Positions 23,514 to 35,989 are shown, numbered from the stretch's first letter. The stretch: 64,000 nt of DNA from Datisca glomerata (GCA_003255025.1 QANY01005876.1:758843-822842), one strand, 5' to 3'. The notes: generated from the letters alone by a model not told the origin. Made by a program: numbers and translations.

Positions 23514-24050
23514 CAAATGATGAACTATTTTAACTACATGAGCAAGAGATACACATCAGATTGTAAGTTGTTTGCTAACTATTAAAGAATGCAAACGCTT
23601 TCTTCAAAAATACTAAATGAAAAAAAATACAAGTATTTAGATCATCCAAACTAGCTAGTAATTATCTCATCAATGTTCTAGAGGTCATTGGAATCAAAAT
23701 TGTCTCGGAAGCTCCTGAACAAGGCACCCATACCAAGAAAAAATCCATCGCCCCTAAAAAATAATAATGAACAACAGAGGAATATGTGATGCCAATTTGC
23801 AAGCTTTTGCTGAAAAACAGAGAAGTAAAGTCATTAGACTAAATTTTTTATGAGCAATAAAAATTAAAAATGTCAGATCTCTTTTGCTTGTTGCTTAGTG
23901 TTAAGAGGAGGCAAGTTAGTAGCGTCAAAAATGAGATTGGAAAATTGGTGCCAACGAATCTCAATCATGGGAAGTTGTTTCATTGGGTCAACCACAAACA
24001 TCATTGAAATCAAATCTCTTGCACCACAATGATGAGCGACTGGGAACGGT
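23514..24050. other. Spacer between the Tat element and a LINE tail
   Basis: No gene, RNA gene or clear repeat is visible here. The stretch is AT-rich and may include untranslated 3' sequence of the minus-strand LINE that follows. Confidence 0.4.
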
Positions 24051-24054
24051 GTTC

Positions 24055-25230
24055 TTCTAATCTAGCAAAAATAGCCACAACTACTATTCAAAAAATAGGA
24101 TGCCGGCAACAATAGGGGGTGCCGACTCCCTCAAAGTTACAGTCTAAGAAATAGACAAACCGAAATGGGCTAGCCTATGGGTAGTGTCATTACAAGAATG
24201 ATGAATATGAGAAAATGAAGGTTTAAAACCCGAAGAGATGACCTTTTTTCACTTTGAGATGATAAGCCCCAATTCTGAGGCATCCTCAACATTTCAAAAA
24301 GGAAGGTTAATAATATTGAGAGAATATGGCTCCACAACACTAAGCATTAATTCTAGAGCTTGGCTAGATTGAGCCCCTCCAAGATGGCTAAAGCTTCAGC
24401 CACAACAGAGGAGGCCTACCCACAAAGCGCCTAGTGAACACTCTAATAGAGCCATGGTTGTCCTGGAAATTACCACCCAGGGCATGCGGCTCTTTACAAA
24501 AGCTCCATCAACGTTGAGCTTGATGTACTCCCGGGGAGCCTCGACTAGGAAAGCTCCCTTTGACATGGAGAAGACCGAGGCTTGCATAAGGAATTTGCAG
24601 CAAATGTAATCTTTAAGGAAAATATCAACCCACAGAATAATATCTTCAACTTGCAAGCACGGCTTTCCATGAATTAAAGCATTTCTCCCATTCTAAATCT
24701 TCCAACAAAGGGTCAGGGAGAGAGAGAGTGCTTGGTTGTCAAGGGGAAGAAGAAAAACAAATGTGAAATCCAAGAAAGACTAAAATTGATAGCCCTTGGA
24801 AGCTTTAGGAAAGAACTCGAGCGGATTCCTAGCAGGGCGGAAAACCTTATAGAAAAAGGTTACATGAGTTGTTGAATCCATGAGGCCACATAGAGAGAAA
24901 AAACTGTTATCACCAATGTGCCTCTTAAGCAAATTCTTCTTGGCCGGAATGATATCAAAAGAAGCCTGCCAACCAAAGATTTTATTTTTAACCCTATTAG
25001 AGAGCTTTAGATTCCGTAGTCTTTTCCACCACGCATGAATACCCGACTCAATAGAAGAACTCCATTCCTCTAGCAAAGACAAACCAAGGTTGTACGCACT
25101 GTTGACAGAATAGAGCCCATTTTTATCAAAATGCCAGCAAATAGCATCCTCGGGGATACCTGAAAGGATTGGCAAGGCCAAGGCCAGACTAGACTCCTTC
25201 TAAGACAATAAATTGTCCAGGGCCTCCTTT
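24055..25230 (-). pseudogene. L1-type LINE, 3' part (zf-RVT and RNase H)
   Basis: On the minus strand, 25181-24780 encodes a zf-RVT region: EDAICWHFDKNGLYSVNSAY, then WWKRLRNLKLSNRVKNKIFG, then IIPAKKNLLKRHIGDN. Around 24650-24060 an RVT_3-type RNase H follows (IKLNVDGAF, then EALAILEGLNLA in another frame, then HHSCNDTTHRLAHFGLS). These are the normal last domains of plant L1 ORF2. EN and RT are missing, so the copy is 5'-truncated at about 25230, exactly where a duplicated segment begins. Stops and frameshifts are present. Confidence 0.8.
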
Positions 25231-27208
25231 GCCAATGGTAGAAAAATAAATTATTTCCCCTTTTTTCATCTGATTCTTTTCACTTGTACGTATCATATTG
25301 TTTTGTAAGTACATTCCACTTCTTGTTCATGGTGTCTTTTCAGATAACTTCAAACCCTCTTATATATGTACATGTTGACATTTGTCCCTCATCTTTTCTT
25401 TGATCAATGATGCCCTTTCAAATTTTCATCATGACCTAAACCTCTTTTTTCCATGGTGCCTTTTCAGGTTTTCACCATGCCCCCAAACTCCTTTTTGTGC
25501 CATAAATCATGCTCTTAAATAATTTCAAGAGTAATTTGTAATGTCATCTACATGTTCTAGTTGTTGAAGGAAATAAATGGAGAAAGTAAGAACGATAGAG
25601 TGAACATTGGGAATAAAGGTTTTTTATTGACAAAAAAAATTGTTAAACAAGGATTAAAGAGGTTATGAGAAAACAAATTGTAGAATAAGATTTTTCCAGT
25701 TTCGAAATGACTCTTTTGAGAATTAAAGCATTCACATATTGCTTTTCTCACTCATAGTGATCATCCTTTCCTTCTTTTCCATTTCCTTTTTTCTTTTTTC
25801 TTTTTTTTTTCTTCTTTTGAGAGGTGATGTCTTTCTCATGACAGATTTATATTGAGGTATTAACTTATTTAAAGTCATACTCTTATTATGGATAGATCTT
25901 CTTGGTCCGGTGAGGACTTTCATTTGGATTATAATGTAGGCTAGGATATTTAGGCTGCCAAAAGAAAAGATATCAACCGCTCAAAACTCATATGAAAAGG
26001 ATATCAACGGCTCAAAACCAATGATCCGTTGAAAATTTTACCGAATAAAGACTGTCCCAGTGTGGCTTTTGACATTTTGTCATGAGAAATCAAAATTGGA
26101 TAGTTGTACATGAACTTTTTGCAACAAATTACCCCCGTTGAGGAAAATGCTTTTAAAATTTTTGTTGAACAAATTTCCCCTAAAGTAAGAGGACAATCTA
26201 AAAAAATCACAAGGCTCACTTGGCTTTGACCTTTTTTTTGTTTTTCATTCGCAATATTTTTTTTATTTTTTTTCGCCTTTGTCTTTTTCTTTTGCGTTAG
26301 TTTGAGAAATTTTTCACCTTTTGAGACATATATATTGACAAAAATAATAATTTTGCCAGTGTAGGGAGTGATCATTGGCAAGGTGTCATGAAATGAAGAT
26401 TCTTTTTAGGCTCAATTGAGCTTGCAATGGATAAAAGTGTTTGGGATTGCAGAAAGAATGCCTCTCCATCATTTTCAATCAGTAGTAAATTCAATAAGAA
26501 CATGACTTCAGATAAGGATAACACAAATAGGCCAAAAACTAGAATTGAAAGTAAGAGACGACTAAAAATAGACGAAACACGATAAGAAGATATATGACAA
26601 AAGTTTCTCAGATATTGGGTAGAGGTTTTAGGAATTTGACATTAGCTCCTCACTCTTGAAGGTCCCTAAAAATAAATGGAAATTCCGTGATACATCAATT
26701 ATTGAACTTATAGTCAGGACAACAATGATATGTGAAAACATTGATATATTGCAACCATTAAAACATTCACCGCATCAAGTTGTTCCATTATCACATGAAG
26801 AGATACGTTCCACGAAATTCGCCATGGCATTCCCATACTTTGGTGGAGAGTTGGGGCTTTGTCACCATTTTTCTTGAAGTTTAGCCAACCAACTTTGATT
26901 AACATCTGAACTCTAGCTTCCATCATTGCGCAATTTTTAGTTGAATGTCTCATTTCCCCAGCATAGTAATCACATCAAGTAGTTGGATTGTACCATCTAA
27001 GATTTGGTGGCTGGAGAAGCTCGTAAAGGACCGACACTAACTGGTTATTCTATATTAATTGTGGTAATAATTCTATATAGGACATCAGAATCAGTCGTAT
27101 TGGATGAACCGTTGGTTATTCCTAGTTCCTCTTTAAGGCTGGTTAACTCTACCAACATTTTGCTGGTGAGTTGGTGGTCTCAGATAAGATCCTGGGTTAT
27201 TTCAAAAT
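25231..27208 (-). repeat. Duplicated gag-region segment, copy 1
   Basis: Near-identical to 30005-31922 from ttgccaatggtagaaaaata to atttcaaaatgtaag; long runs match without change. Copy 1 has an extra ~63 bp at 25790-25855 (a pyrimidine tract plus gagaggtgatgtctttctca). It contains the Gypsy gag knuckle remnant (minus 27010-26870) and further decayed text. Left of it is a truncated LINE. To the right, the sequence departs from copy 2 at about 27209. Confidence 0.85.
26714..27010 (-). pseudogene. Ogre/Tat-type gag fragment in copy 1
   Basis: The minus-strand text reads PPNLRWYNPTT, a stop, CDYYAGEMRHSTKNC, then MMEARVQMLIKVGWLNFKK. This is the CxYHxGxxGHSTxxC knuckle followed by the VQxLIxxGWLxF segment of Ogre/Tat-like gag-pro proteins. 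Stops and drift are present. It duplicates the fragment at 31424-31720. Confidence 0.7.
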
Positions 27209-28652
27209 GTAAGAACATGACCTCAAATAAGGATAACACATTTTCGCAATGTCTTTATTTATTAGAAAGAAGACCATTTTCACTTTTATTTGTCTATTCA
27301 TTGGGTTGGTTTGTTAGGTGAAAGGAAAGAAATGAGAGAGATATAAGAGTATGACATCAATGAATGAAGAACTTTAAATGCATTTATTAACTTTGAAATG
27401 AGCAGAAACGCAAATAGGCCAAAAACTAGAATTGAAAGTAAGAGACGACTAAAAATAGATGAAACACGATAAGAAGATGTATGACAAAAGTTTCTCATTA
27501 TCAAATTATAAGAGACCTAAATAAATAAATATGTAAAGAAAAGTTAAATTAACAACTACATGAAAAATTAAAAGAAATAAATAGATGTAAAGTTGGAATC
27601 AGATATATTGTAGGATGACAAAGCGGGAAAGATGTGTAAAGTATAAAAAGAATATGTAGAACATGTAAAAGAAGAGGTGTGAAAAGATATGGAATGAATA
27701 AAATATAAAATAAATATATATTTTAGTAAAAGAATGATTATCAATGGTAATTAGTTCAAATTAGTGTCACTAAAATAGCAATAATATCTAAAAAATAAAA
27801 GACTTGTGAGAACATTAAAAAAAATTAAAGCTTAAATATTTGCATAATCTATATATAGATGTTTAACTCCCTATTTTATGCATTTTTATGTATGAAAAAT
27901 TATCATAGGGGATTTTGACATCAAATGTACACTTTCAACCCATTAAAGGATTGATTCACATCGAGTTAAATTTTACACCCCTCAAAAAGCTTCATCATCA
28001 TACCCATTGATTGAGTTGATGACAAAGATATCTCATTATCAAATTATTAAGAAAATTAACAATGCATAAAAATAAACTCAAGATTTAGAGTAAAAGATGA
28101 AGAAGAAGGAACAAACACCTATATGAAAAAGAAATAAAAAAAATATAAACTACATGAATATAAAGGAGAAATGATGAAGAAAAATGAAAAATATATATTG
28201 TAGATAAGGTGCAAGAAATTTAAACTATATTAAGAAAAAGGAATGAGAGAAGATGATTAGAAATATAAACTCTCTTTCTCCCCCCTTCTCTCTCTAAAAA
28301 AAGATCACTCTCACTCTCTCAAAAGACTACTCTCCCTCTCTAAAAAACCTCTCCTCTTCCTCACTCCAAAAGTCTCTTCTCCTCCAAAATCACCCCTACC
28401 CAAGTGAAAACCCTCTCCCTATTTATAGGCAAAATTAGGGTTTCACTTTTTTTCTTTTAGTCCTTATGCTGCGTTTTTATTTTTCTAGTCCTTGGACATC
28501 TTTCTTATATTTTTAGTCCCTAGTCTATTTATCTATTTTAGAAATTGTACTTTTTTTTTCAAAAATCACACATAATCCTATACTAGTAAATGAGCCAATA
28601 AGCAAAATGTGTATATTTAAAGTATTTGACCAGACAAAATATGGTATCTACA
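27209..28652 (-). mobile_element. LTR-like block with TATA box (minus)
   Basis: On the minus strand the block starts TGTAGATACCATATTTTGTC at 28652, preceded by aaatagggcagc (PPT-like). A TATA motif in gcctataaatagggagagg lies at about 28430, followed by pyrimidine- and purine-rich leader-like DNA (28260-28410). The sequence differs from the LTR at 34212-34675. Its inner end is not clear. At 27411-27497 it includes another copy of an 86-bp piece also seen at 26530-26610 and 31232-31320. Confidence 0.4.
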
Positions 28653-28789
28653 GCTGCCCTATTTGTTTACGCTTCTAAACTTAGAAGGTGCACAAATGTT
28701 AGATACTTATTTTGATCGACATCAGAAAATACTATATGGATAAGAGGAATAAAAATCTCGACTGATTCAGGCTCTATGAAATGGCAGAA

Positions 28790-29455
28790 TGTGAAATGGA
28801 CCTGGATAGACACAGGCTTCGACCTCGACTCGATGCAGGTTCGATTTAACTGGATTAATTGAAATGGACCAGGCACTGACACCGGGCTTCGACCGCGACA
28901 AAGTCGGGTTCGATTTAACCGAAGACACTTGAAAGGAAAATGAACTTGAAACAGAATTTGACCTCGACTCAATTCGGTTTCTATTTAAACGAAGCTATTT
29001 GAAAGGAAATTGAACTTGGAAGAGGCTTTTATTTTGAAATGGACCAGGTGCTGAGAACAGGCTTCGACCGTGACAAAGTTGGGTTCAATTTAACCAAAGA
29101 TATTTGAATGGGAAACGGACTTGGAATAGGCTTCGGCCTCGACTCAATTCGGGTTCGATTTAAATTGGATATTTTGAAATGGACCAGGCGCTCACACCAG
29201 GCTTCGACCACGATAAAGTTGGGTTCGATCTAACCAAAGATATTTGAAAGGGAAACGGACCTAGAACAGGCTTCGACCTCGACTCAATTCGGGTTCGATT
29301 TAACCAGATATTTTGAAATGGACCAGGCGCTGACACCGGGGTTCGACCGCGATAAAGTTGAGTTCGATTTAACCAAAGTTATTTGAAAGGGAAACGGAAC
29401 TGGAACAAGCTTCGACCTCGACTCAATTTGGGTTCGATTTAACCTGAGTAATAGA
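28790..29455. repeat. Tandem array, ~140-bp unit made of two ~70-bp halves
   Basis: The half-units ggcttcgaccgcgacaaagt, then tgggttcgatttaacc, and ggcttcgacctcgactcaat, then tcgggttcgatttaacc, alternate. gaaatggaccaggc recurs at 28861, 29036, 29176 and 29315 (steps 175, 140, 139). The array lies directly before the PPT-like site and LTR-like block on the minus strand, so it occupies a 3'-untranslated position. GC content is higher than the surroundings. Minus-strand open frames here are by-products. Confidence 0.85.
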
Positions 29456-30004
29456 TGTTGAAGTTGACTTATGCAAGTTTCATATAATAACAAAAGCTAG
29501 ATTAATGTAAGCTTTAAAAATGGAAATTCATGCGTGGATTTTGAAAGAATATCACTAAATGATTCATGCACTTTAATTGTATCAAAACAACTCATGTGAT
29601 GCATGTCTATGCATTGCAAGATAATGATTTTGAATGCATGCTAAGCATGATTATTAACATTTATAAAAAAAATTATTTGAATATTGAAAGTTGACTAACG
29701 TGGCCTTTGATTTTAAATGGATGCTCTAGATAGTTTGAAATCGAAGCAACTAGTATGATGCATGTTTATGAAATTCTTGACTTATATTAGAAGTGGGATG
29801 ATCATGATAGTGTGAACAATATGCATGACTGTGAGCATTTAATAGAATCTTATGATTATTGTTTTAAATGGGTCATTGTAGTCACCTCCATCATCCTTTT
29901 GAACAATCGTTTGGACTAAGATCATATATTGACATGAGATATTGAGCATATGATAGAGAAAACAGTGTGCCATTTGTACTAGATCATGCCCTAGTATTCA
30001 GCTT
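29456..30004. other. Non-coding AT-rich spacer
   Basis: I see no domain, RNA gene or repeat beyond scattered gatgcat-type words. It joins the tandem array to copy 2 of the duplicated segment. Confidence 0.4.
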
Positions 30005-31922
30005 TTTGCCAATGGTAGAAAAATAAATTATTTCCCCTTTTTTCATCTGATTCTTTTCACTTGTATGTATCATATTGTTTTGTAAGTACATTCCCCTTCT
30101 TGTTCATGGTGTCTTTTCAAATAACTTCAAACCCTCTTATATATGTACATGTTGACATTTGTCCCTCATCTTTTCTTTGATCAATGATGCCCTTTCAAAT
30201 TTTCATCATGACCTAAACCTCTTTTTTCCATGGTGCCTTTTCAGGTTTTCACCATGCCCCCAAACTCCTTTTTGTGCCATAAATCATGCTCTTAAATAAT
30301 TTCAAGAGTAATTTGTAATGTCATCTACATGTTCTAGTTGTTGAAGGAAATAAATGGAGAAAGTAAGAACGATAGAGTGAACATTGGGAATAAAGGTTTT
30401 TTATTGACAAAAAAAATTGTTAAACAAGGATTAAAGAGGTTATGAGAAAACAAATTGTAGAATAAGATTTTTCCAGTTTCGAAATGACTCTTTTAAGAAT
30501 TAAAGCATTCACATATTGCTTTTCTCACTCATAGTGATCATCATTTCCTTCTTTTCCATTTCCTTTTTTAACTTATTTAAAGTCATACTCTTATTATGGA
30601 TAGATCTTCTTGGTCCGGTGAGGACTTTCATTTGGATTGTAATGTAGGCTAGGATTTTTAGGCTGCCAAAAGAAAGGATATCAAAGGCTCAAAACTCATA
30701 TGAAAAGGATATCAACGGCTCAAAACCAATGATCCGTTGAAAATTTTGCCGAATAAAGACTGTCCCAGTGTGGGTTTTGACATTTTGTCATGAGAAACCA
30801 AAATTGGATAGTTGTACATGAACTTTTTGCAACAAATTACCCCCGTTGAGGAAAATGCTTTTAGAATTTTTGTTGAACAAATTTCCCCTAAAGTAAGAGG
30901 ACAATCTAAAAAAATCACAAGGCTCACTCGGCTTTGACCTTTTTATTGTTTTGCATTCGCTATATTTTTTGTTGATTTTTTTTTGCCTTTGTCTTTTTCT
31001 TTTGCGTTAGTTTGAGAAATTTTTCACCTTTTGAGACATATATATTGACAAAAATAATAATTTTGCCAGTGTAGAGAGTGATCATTGGCAAGGTGTCATG
31101 AAATGAAGATTCTTTTTAGGCTCAATTGGGCTTGCAATGGATAAAAGTGTTTGGGATTGCAGAAAGAATGTCTCTCCATCATTTTCAATCAGTAATAAAT
31201 TCAATAAGAACATGACCTCAGATAAGGATAACACAAATAGGCCAAAAACTAGAATTGAAAGTAAGAGACGACTAAAAATAGACAAAACACGATAAGAAGA
31301 TGTATGACAAAAGTTTCTCAGATATTGGGTAGAGGTTTTAGGAATTTGACATTAGCTCGTCACTCTTGAAGGTCCCTAAAAAGCAATGGCAATTCCGTGA
31401 TACATCAATTATTGAACTTATAGTCAGGACAACAATGATATGTGAAAACATTGATATATTGCAACCATTAAAACATTCATCGCATCAAGTTGTTCCATTA
31501 TCACATGAAGAGATACGTTCCACGAAATTCGCCATGGCATTCCCATACTTTGGTGGAGAGTTGGGGCTTTGTCACCATTTTTCTTGAAGTTTAGCCAACC
31601 AACTTTGATTAACATCTGAACTCTAGCTTCCATCATTGCGCAATTTTTAGTTGAATGTCTCATTTCCCCAGCATAGTAATCACATCAAGTAGTTGGATTG
31701 TACCATCTAAGATTTGGTGGCTGGAGAAGCTCGTAAAGGATCGGCACCAACTGGTTATTCTATATTAATTGTGGTAATAATTCTATATAGGACATCAGAA
31801 TCGGTCGTATTGGATGAACCGTTGGTTATTCCTAGTTTCCCTTTAAGGTTGGTCAACTCTACCAACATTTTGCTGGTGAGTTGGTGGTCTCAGATAAGAT
31901 CCTGGGTTATTTCAAAATGTAA
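30005..31922 (-). repeat. Duplicated gag-region segment, copy 2
   Basis: Partner of 25231-27208. Here the segment is continuous on its right with upstream gag sequence (31923-32720), so this copy appears to sit in its original gag context. It lacks the 63-bp pyrimidine-rich piece of copy 1. The left border (cagctttttgccaatgg) shares only tttgcc with the other copy's flank. Confidence 0.85.
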
Positions 31923-32720
31923 GTTGTTGGGAATGATAATTGCATGGCACTTAGGGGGTACTCGTCACGGATTTGGGTCATTCAATGTACTTTGAAAGGC
32001 ACGATCCGAGTTCATAGCTTGTGATGGGTACCCAAAATTGATCGTCTGTACCTCTCGTTCTTTTCATTTCGACGGCAACCCATTTTCTGTAGAGGATGCT
32101 TCTAACAGAGCTCTTGGAATTCTACCACTTTTTATCCCACATTCTATTCTTTCACTAACGACTATAATATTAAAAAAGTCGCTTGGAGAATTTTCAATCA
32201 TTCTATCATGAAGTCCTCAAGGTATTGATGGACATTCCAACTATTCTTTGACAAGGCGGCCTATACTTGAGCAGTTAATTTCCTCCACCTTTGTGCATAT
32301 TCCTTAAAACTTTCAGTATTCTTTTCTTTTCAACCTTTGTTGATTAAAATAATTAGAAGCCATGTCCATATTATACGTATATTGTCTCAGAAAAGCGTCA
32401 GCTTGGTCTTTACATCTCTGAATATGTTCACCATCCAACTGGATGTGACAACGAGATGCATCCCCCAATCAAACTATCTTACAAAATGGATCATCATGCT
32501 TGCATGTAGTCATTTTTATGCAATACACAATAAGTTGACTCCTCAGGCATGTACTGTCATCATACCTTTCAAGCTCATGAAGTTTGAATTTGTGAGGGAT
32601 GGTTATTTCTAGGACCAGACATAATTGGGTGACATCAATGGTACCATAACCATATGTTCCTTCAATAACACGCAACCTCTCTTCTAGAAAATCCAACTTA
32701 TCACTCATAAGTGGAATTTC
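31424..32720 (-). pseudogene. Ogre/Tat-type Gypsy gag, decayed
   Basis: Reading leftward from 32708: MSDKLDFLEERLRVIEG, then CLVLEITIPHKFKLHELERY, then VYCIKMTTCKHDD. After frameshifts come DAFLRQYTYNMDMASN (~32390), FNIIVVSERIECGIKSGRIP (~32150) and finally the knuckle CDYYAGEMRHSTKNC (~31660). This order matches the gag of Ogre/Tat-like plant Gypsy elements (LEER..IEG, IPPKFKxPEFEKY, YCRKM, KQYxYNxDMAP, IGERIExGIKSGKI, CxYHxGxxGHSTE). At least four frame changes and several stops are evident. The element is oriented away from the LTR and PBS at 34190-34675. Confidence 0.8.
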
Positions 32721-34190
32721 ACTTAGTTTGGTAATGAACTTCTACGCTTTTGGGTCATCGACATTAGGTATGATGATTCGCTCATTATCATGTTGTCTTT
32801 GTGAGCTGAAAACTTGATTATGGCCAAGTGCCGTTGTTGGGGTGCCATACCCAAATTTTCTTGAATGCATCAATTCTTGGGGACTTGGAAACATGTAGTG
32901 TTGCACATTTATTGGTATTGATGGAGCATGGAATCGGTCTGTCTAATGACATCGGTAGAGTGGAGTGAATCTAGGAGGGTAAAGTGGAGTATCGACGTTG
33001 ATCTCGTGGTGATAGAGCCCTTTTACGGATTTTCAAGACATGCTTTTCCTTTGTTGGTGGCAAGAAGTTCCAGGGCTCTGGCCATTTGTTCTTTCAGCTC
33101 CCAAATTTCTTGTTTCATTATCTCTTGTGATTGATTTTTCTTGTCCATCCATGATTCTAGCTTGAAATTATGCTCTTTAAGGATAATAGAGGCACACCCA
33201 ATATGTTTTTCTTTTGTCTTTCATTTTTATTCATTTTTTTAAATGAAAAAAAGAAAACTACATTAGCGTATGCATGAGGAAAAGAAAGAAACTATTATGC
33301 ATGAAGGAACGAAAGAAATTTCAATGCATGAAAGAGTAAATAAATCCTATAAAATAATGAAGCAAATGTTGAACCTATGATGCATGTACTAAAGTTAAAC
33401 TTATAATGCACAAAAGAAATAATGAAAATTCTAATGCATGAAATGAAGAATTATATACAAATCATGAGTTTAGAAAAAATATTGATGGATGGAGTTAATG
33501 ACAATTTTAAAAGATGGAGGGAAATAAGATTCTCCCCTAAAAATTCATTGTACTTGTGTGCCAAAATAATAACAATAGTAATCAACGATGAATTCGATAC
33601 ATTTATGGTGGTGATAATGATGATGATGATGAGGATGATAATGAGGATGATGATGTTGATGAGGATGATAATGAGGATGATGATGAGGATGATGACGACC
33701 ATGATGATGATGACATGATGATGACCATGATGATGATGACAAATCATGGAAAATATCAAGTACCACATAAATGTTCAACATGACCTACCTAACACAATTG
33801 GGGAACCTTAGGATTTGGTTTTGATTGCTCATTATGGGAGGCTTTAAAGTTATCTAGATATGTGTAGTTAGGGTCTAAAACTCTTAAAAGGCTCTCAGGT
33901 TGTCCACGTTGTTATCCAAATGGAGTAACATATGCCACAAACGGTATCTTGAAAGAGTCGACTTAAGTGAGAACTTTCATAAGTCTGCACGGGAACCTCA
34001 TTTCCAGTATGTGTGTGAATTAGAAATTATGTAAAGAAATATACATCCACAAAAATAAACTATATACAACTACAAGCATGAATAAGAAAAATGATGAATC
34101 AAATAAACAAAGAACCACACAAAAAGGATAGCATATGTTAAAATTTTGGGTTGACACTCTATCGATCTAAAAATGGTTAGATCGATTGCG
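32721..34190 (-). other. Leader of the Ogre-type element with gag 5' remnant
   Basis: Between the PBS and the recognisable gag start lie ~1.4 kb. The stretch 32730-33130 has gag-like N-terminal scraps on the minus strand without an open frame. 33180-33600 is A-rich with repeated atgcatgaaa words. A GAT-rich microsatellite lies at 33600-33745. Confidence 0.45.
33600..33745. repeat. GAT-rich microsatellite
   Basis: Interrupted (gat)n with the longer period gatgaggatgataatgag. It produces long Met/Arg or His/Ile-rich open frames on both strands (33422-33718, 33451-33781), which are composition artefacts. Confidence 0.85.
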
Positions 34191-34209
34191 TCCCCAGTAG
34201 AGTCGCCAA
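34191..34209 (-). promoter_or_regulatory. Primer-binding site resembling tRNA-Arg
   Basis: On the minus strand the LTR end ..TTGCGACA is followed by gc and then TTGGCGACTCTACTGGGGAC. A PBS of the type TGGCGACTCxxCTGGGGA, matching the 3' end of tRNA-Arg, is what Ogre-type elements use. That pairing is recalled knowledge, not computed here. It agrees with the gag type downstream. Confidence 0.7.
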
Positions 34210-34211
34210 GC

Positions 34212-34675
34212 TGTCGCAACGTGCATGCAACGCGCAGCGGCGATTGAAAAAAGACCATATGAAAAAATTAGTTTTTGTTTTTTATATATTTTTTTTAAAA
34301 TTAAAGCATTATTTGAGTTATTCTCGGTATCCCAAAAATAATCCCTCACTTCAGTAGTTCGAGAAATTTGGTATCCCAAAAAACTCAAAGTCTGTCATAG
34401 GAATTTTGGTAAGAAAAAAGAATTGATAAATATAATATGATTTAAAATGCCAGAAAAGGCTATTTATAAGAGGTATAATTTATAACAAAAAAAAACTATT
34501 TCAATGAGGTTCAAAAAAGCTTAAGATATATGATTTAATAGGATACAAAAATGGATGTGAATATTAATTCACGAGAATTAAAAACACATGTTGAATAAAA
34601 GTAACAAAAGTCGTAAATCTCATTAAACAACGTTTTACATGAGTTGAAATTTTTTGTAAAAAGTGAGATACCACA
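34212..34675 (-). mobile_element. 5' LTR of the Ogre-type element
   Basis: 464 bp with TG..CA ends: TGTGGTATCTCAC at 34675 and ..CGTTGCGACA at 34212 (minus strand). A TATA box in cttataaatagcc lies near 34455-34467, about 210 bp into the LTR. The PBS follows its inner end. No matching 3' LTR was recognised in the window, and the outer border is inferred only from the dinucleotide and PBS logic. Confidence 0.55.
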
Positions 34676-35989
34676 GGAGTCTTCACATGAGGCATTGCGC
34701 CTCGCGAAAAATGTAGAATTTTAATATGAGGGGCTGTCATAGGTACCGCATGATCCTTGTAGATTACTTTTCACGGACATATCCTAAAATGTCATATATT
34801 TTTGTAGTGAGTTTTCTAATTTCTTTCACCACTTGTTTGTATTTGATTTTATGCTTGAACAGTGTGGAAAGATAGAAGTTAATGACCAAAACAAAAAATA
34901 TATTCAATGAAAAAAGAGCCGAAGTTTAGAGTAATTAACCTTATTTATCTATATTTTTGGTAACATTTGTTTAGCGTACGTACATTAGCACCACTGATAT
35001 CAGTGGGAAATGACAGCGTCTACGTCCTAATTACGCTTGAAAATCAGTAATTCATCCAGAACAAGACCAATGTGTGTTTTAGTAACTGTCATTGTGTGTT
35101 TTAATAAGTGTCGTTTTCGATGATTCATAGATTAACATTATAAATTAATTACCATTGATCATTGTAAATTAAATTCAGATTCTTCACCATTCAGGAGAAA
35201 CATAGGAGCATTAGGGAGATTTGACAATTAAACACATATTGAACAGTCATAACATATCTCAAAAATTTATTTTCATCTGACAATTTTTTCATTAGCACCG
35301 CAATTTTGGAACAACAAAATCCAATTTTGATGATCCAAATATTTCTAATTTGCCTGAAGAAAACTGCAACCAATCTATGGCACGGTGATTGGCGGGTTTG
35401 GTAGGAGTGTGTGAAAATGCCGTTCCATCTCGTGCAATCATTCTAAATCAAGCGAGACGGGATGAGTTTCTCATCCGGCTCATGACAAGACAAAGTAAAT
35501 AAAAATTGACTTGTCCCGTCACGTCCGGTCCCCATAACTTTATAAGTGGGCTAAACTTTTTTTCTCTTTTTTAAGTATCCTTAGTCTTTTAAGATTTAAC
35601 CTTCAATCTTTTTAAGTTTAAACCCTTTTTTAATTTTTAGGCCTTAGAATTTTAACTCAACTTTTAGCTTTAAGTTAGAAATGCTAAAAAAAATGAAAAT
35701 TTTGTAGAATAGACAACTTTAGGGGTGGTATTTTAAGAAATGTCAATTTTTTAAAACTTTTAGGTAAAGACCAAATTTTCATAACTGTCAATAATTATAA
35801 ACTAAAATGTCTTTAATCTAATTATGATGTGTACGACAAATATACCAATGGTATATAATTGATATATCAATATAGAAGATGTTTAAATTGAGAAAGTAAT
35901 TAATGCTCTGAATAATTTTTAAAAATTGATTAATTATAGGAAGTCAATTAATGTTAGATATCAATAAAAATTTGAATTTTAAAAATCAT

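Noticed and set aside
25231..31922. The duplicated module as a pair of LTRs
   Set aside because: Copies carry gag text, lack TG..CA ends, and have no PBS or PPT at their borders.
33422..33781. Overlapping open frames on both strands, Met-rich or His/Ile-rich
   Set aside because: They arise from the GAT microsatellite at 33600-33745 and have no domain.
34191..34209. tRNA-like sequence as a tRNA gene
   Set aside because: Only the 3'-end complement is present; it is a primer-binding site next to an LTR.
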